DNA of 8,287 bases. Source: Gammaproteobacteria bacterium UBA3498 (GTDB taxonomy: Bacteria; Pseudomonadota; Gammaproteobacteria; Pseudomonadales; Pseudohongiellaceae). Shown here piece after piece: positions 6,791 to 8,287 of the stretch. The position numbers and the translations under genes are program-made. The DNA lies in the NCBI GenBank assembly GCA_002377605.1, contig DFQD01000025.1:1-8287 (forward strand), in the 5' to 3' direction. The notes under the pieces were generated by a model. The model was not told the DNA's origin. It did not search any database and saw only the letters and a program-made list of their open reading frames with translations. Position 1 is the first letter of the stretch, and every line of letters starts with the position of its first letter.

Positions 6791-8287
6791 TTATCGGCTA
6801 TCCATAAAGATTCGCTCCATGCGATCCATTTCAGCTTTGCGCGGGTGTACTGCTGTTTTTATATTGCCATCAAGAATCTGAACTGTATCTTTGCTGGCAT
6901 CATAGGTTGGCCATTCTGGGAGACCTGGCCCGTTTGGATTTCCAGTTCTGGCAAAATTTACCCAGTAGTCAGCAACAGTATCTGAAAGTTGTCTATCAGC
7001 ATCATCCCAACCTAGACCAACTAGATCGAGATTATCAAATACATAGGCAAGTTCACCGGAATGATAGGCACCTAAAGTCCTTTGGCCGCCATCATTATTA
7101 AGATCAGTCATTTCTGGCACATATAGTCTGAATACCGGTGGTTGTCTGGTGAAGTAATAAACGTAAGCATCATCACCACGATCTTCTACCAGACGCCCCC
7201 ATAAGCGAGAAGAGAGAATAAAGCCCCTGTCACCCGAAATTACTTTACGTGCATCCAAAGGTGATTCGGCAATAACATTAGCGTAAGCAGCCTTTATCTC
7301 TCCCGCATTGTCACCGAATGAGGCTTCCAGAAAATTATCTAAATCCTCCTCGGAGATTTCCGAACTTAAATGCGATAAACCAAAGTATTCATCCGCTAGT
7401 CCACCTACCATAACCGGGATACGATTCTGCGTGCCGGATTCCAACATGTCATAAGGACGATCCGGTAAGACATACCCATCGATGACTGGCCCACCACCAG
7501 AACCTGCCGTGCTCATAGCCGAAATGATTTGTTGTGGAGGCACATCCCGCATGGCTTCCAATGAATCTGCGCTGGTTCCGGTAATACCCAAAGCGCTGGC
7601 AAAACGCTCACCTGCTACATGACCATTTCCTGCCAGAGTGGTAGAAGATTGTACACAACCCGGAGACTGTCCAATTACACCATCTACCAATCCTTCCGCC
7701 AATGGAGATGACATGAGTATACAAACATCGGTGCCCCCGGCTGACTGCCCAAAGATCGTGACCCGATCTGGATCACCACCAAAACCCTCAATATTGTTTT
7801 GCACCCATTGCAGCACTTCTACTTGGTCTAGAATGCCATACATACCGGATGTATTTTGTTCTGACTCAATGGTCAGAGCTGGATGCGCAAGAAATCCAAA
7901 AGCACCCAATCGATAATTTGCAGTGACTATTACTGCCCCCCTTTCCGCCAAGTTTGATCCATCAAAAATTAAAGGACCACCGTGACCAGCAGTATTTCCA
8001 CCGCCGTGAAACCACACCATAACTGGCAGATCCTCATTGGGATTTTCTGCACCAGTAAAAACATTTAAATAAAGACAATCTTCGGAACGGTTTAAATTAC
8101 CGCGAGCATAAAGCGATGCATCAGAATTACGCGCTTGCCAACAAGCTGGGCCTACTCGATCAGCTTGGCGAATACCGGCGAAAGGAATAACTGGTGCAGG
8201 CGGTTTCCACCTTAGATCTCTTACCGGCGGTGCGGCAAAAGCTATACCCTGAAAAATAGTGACACCATCTGCATGTTGTGAAGAGTG
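6791..8287 (-). CDS. Secreted type-B carboxylesterase, partial (5' end outside window)
   Basis: The minus-strand frame is open to the right edge, giving 498 visible residues; the Met at 8020 is internal, because the frame upstream of it encodes the conserved family N-terminus: GIAFAAPPVRDLRW, GPACWQ and SEDCLYLNVF. Catalytic elements: oxyanion-hole HGGG just after that Met, nucleophile Ser in FGQSAGG (codon 7742-7744), acid Glu in ADEYFG (codon 7388-7390) and His in GAYHSGELAYVF (codon 7061-7063), in the order and approximate spacing of the family's Ser-Glu-His triad. The Cys pair in GPACWQ and EDCLYL corresponds to the family's first disulfide, which fits an exported protein. Only about 30-60 residues (signal peptide and first strands) should be missing. 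Such enzymes hydrolyse diverse carboxylic esters in the periplasm or outside; the substrate cannot be read from the sequence. It is the upstream member of a unit with the amidohydrolase. Confidence 0.93.
   Translation of the reverse strand, partial: HSSQHADGVTIFQGIAFAAPPVRDLRWKPPAPVIPFAGIRQADRVGPACWQARNSDASLYARGNLNRSEDCLYLNVFTGAENPNEDLPVMVWFHGGGNTAGHGGPLIFDGSNLAERGAVIVTANYRLGAFGFLAHPALTIESEQNTSGMYGILDQVEVLQWVQNNIEGFGGDPDRVTIFGQSAGGTDVCILMSSPLAEGLVDGVIGQSPGCVQSSTTLAGNGHVAGERFASALGITGTSADSLEAMRDVPPQQIISAMSTAGSGGGPVIDGYVLPDRPYDMLESGTQNRIPVMVGGLADEYFGLSHLSSEISEEDLDNFLEASFGDNAGEIKAAYANVIAESPLDARKVISGDRGFILSSRLWGRLVEDRGDDAYVYYFTRQPPVFRLYVPEMTDLNNDGGQRTLGAYHSGELAYVFDNLDLVGLGWDDADRQLSDTVADYWVNFARTGNPNGPGLPEWPTYDASKDTVQILDGNIKTAVHPRKAEMDRMERIFMDSR

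Noticed and set aside
7638..7916. Plus-strand open frame of 92 residues within the carboxylesterase
   Set aside because: It is antisense to the GQSAGG region and its composition reflects the complementary codons; no independent support.
6791..8020. Met at 8020 as the start of the carboxylesterase
   Set aside because: The frame continues to the window edge and encodes the conserved family N-terminus, including GIAFAAPPVRDLRW and EDCLYLNVF.

Overview
The window is gene-dense bacterial DNA of moderate G+C, with short intergenic gaps, Shine-Dalgarno sites, GTG starts and lipoprotein/Sec signals typical of Gram-negative bacteria. The gene mix (tannase-family esterase, secreted type-B carboxylesterase, five-bladed-propeller protein, DUF1295 membrane protein, stand-alone acyl-CoA carboxyltransferase, small two-cysteine lipoprotein) suggests a heterotrophic proteobacterium, perhaps an environmental or marine gammaproteobacterium. 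That placement is inference; no marker gene is present. I see no tRNA, rRNA, CRISPR array, insertion sequence or phage gene.

Layout. Bases 1-3500 (+) hold three tightly spaced genes, probably one operon: the 3' part of a GH43-like five-bladed beta-propeller protein (cut by the left edge), a DUF1295 / steroid-5-alpha-reductase-like membrane protein, and a secreted tannase/feruloyl-esterase-family hydrolase with an intact CS-D-HC catalytic arrangement. A gap of about 300 bases follows in which I find no gene. Bases 3798-5647 (+) hold a biotin-dependent carboxylase carboxyltransferase subunit of an unusual type, followed 5 bases later by a 95-residue lipoprotein. Bases 5653-8287 (-) hold a convergent two-gene unit: a secreted type-B carboxylesterase (its N-terminus lies beyond the right edge) and, 25 bases downstream of it, a class-II histone-deacetylase-like amidohydrolase resembling FB188 HDAH.

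Working together. Two predicted secreted ester hydrolases, a deacetylase-type amidohydrolase, a carbohydrate-hydrolase-like propeller and an acyl-CoA carboxyltransferase fit catabolism of an acylated or aromatic-ester substrate: ester cleavage outside the cytoplasm, then deacylation and CoA-linked metabolism inside. This is a hypothesis from gene content only; the three transcription units need not be functionally linked. I do not see a clear-cut undescribed system. The best leads are the divergent carboxyltransferase coupled to the small lipoprotein, and the propeller protein that seems to lack the usual GH43 first-blade aspartate.
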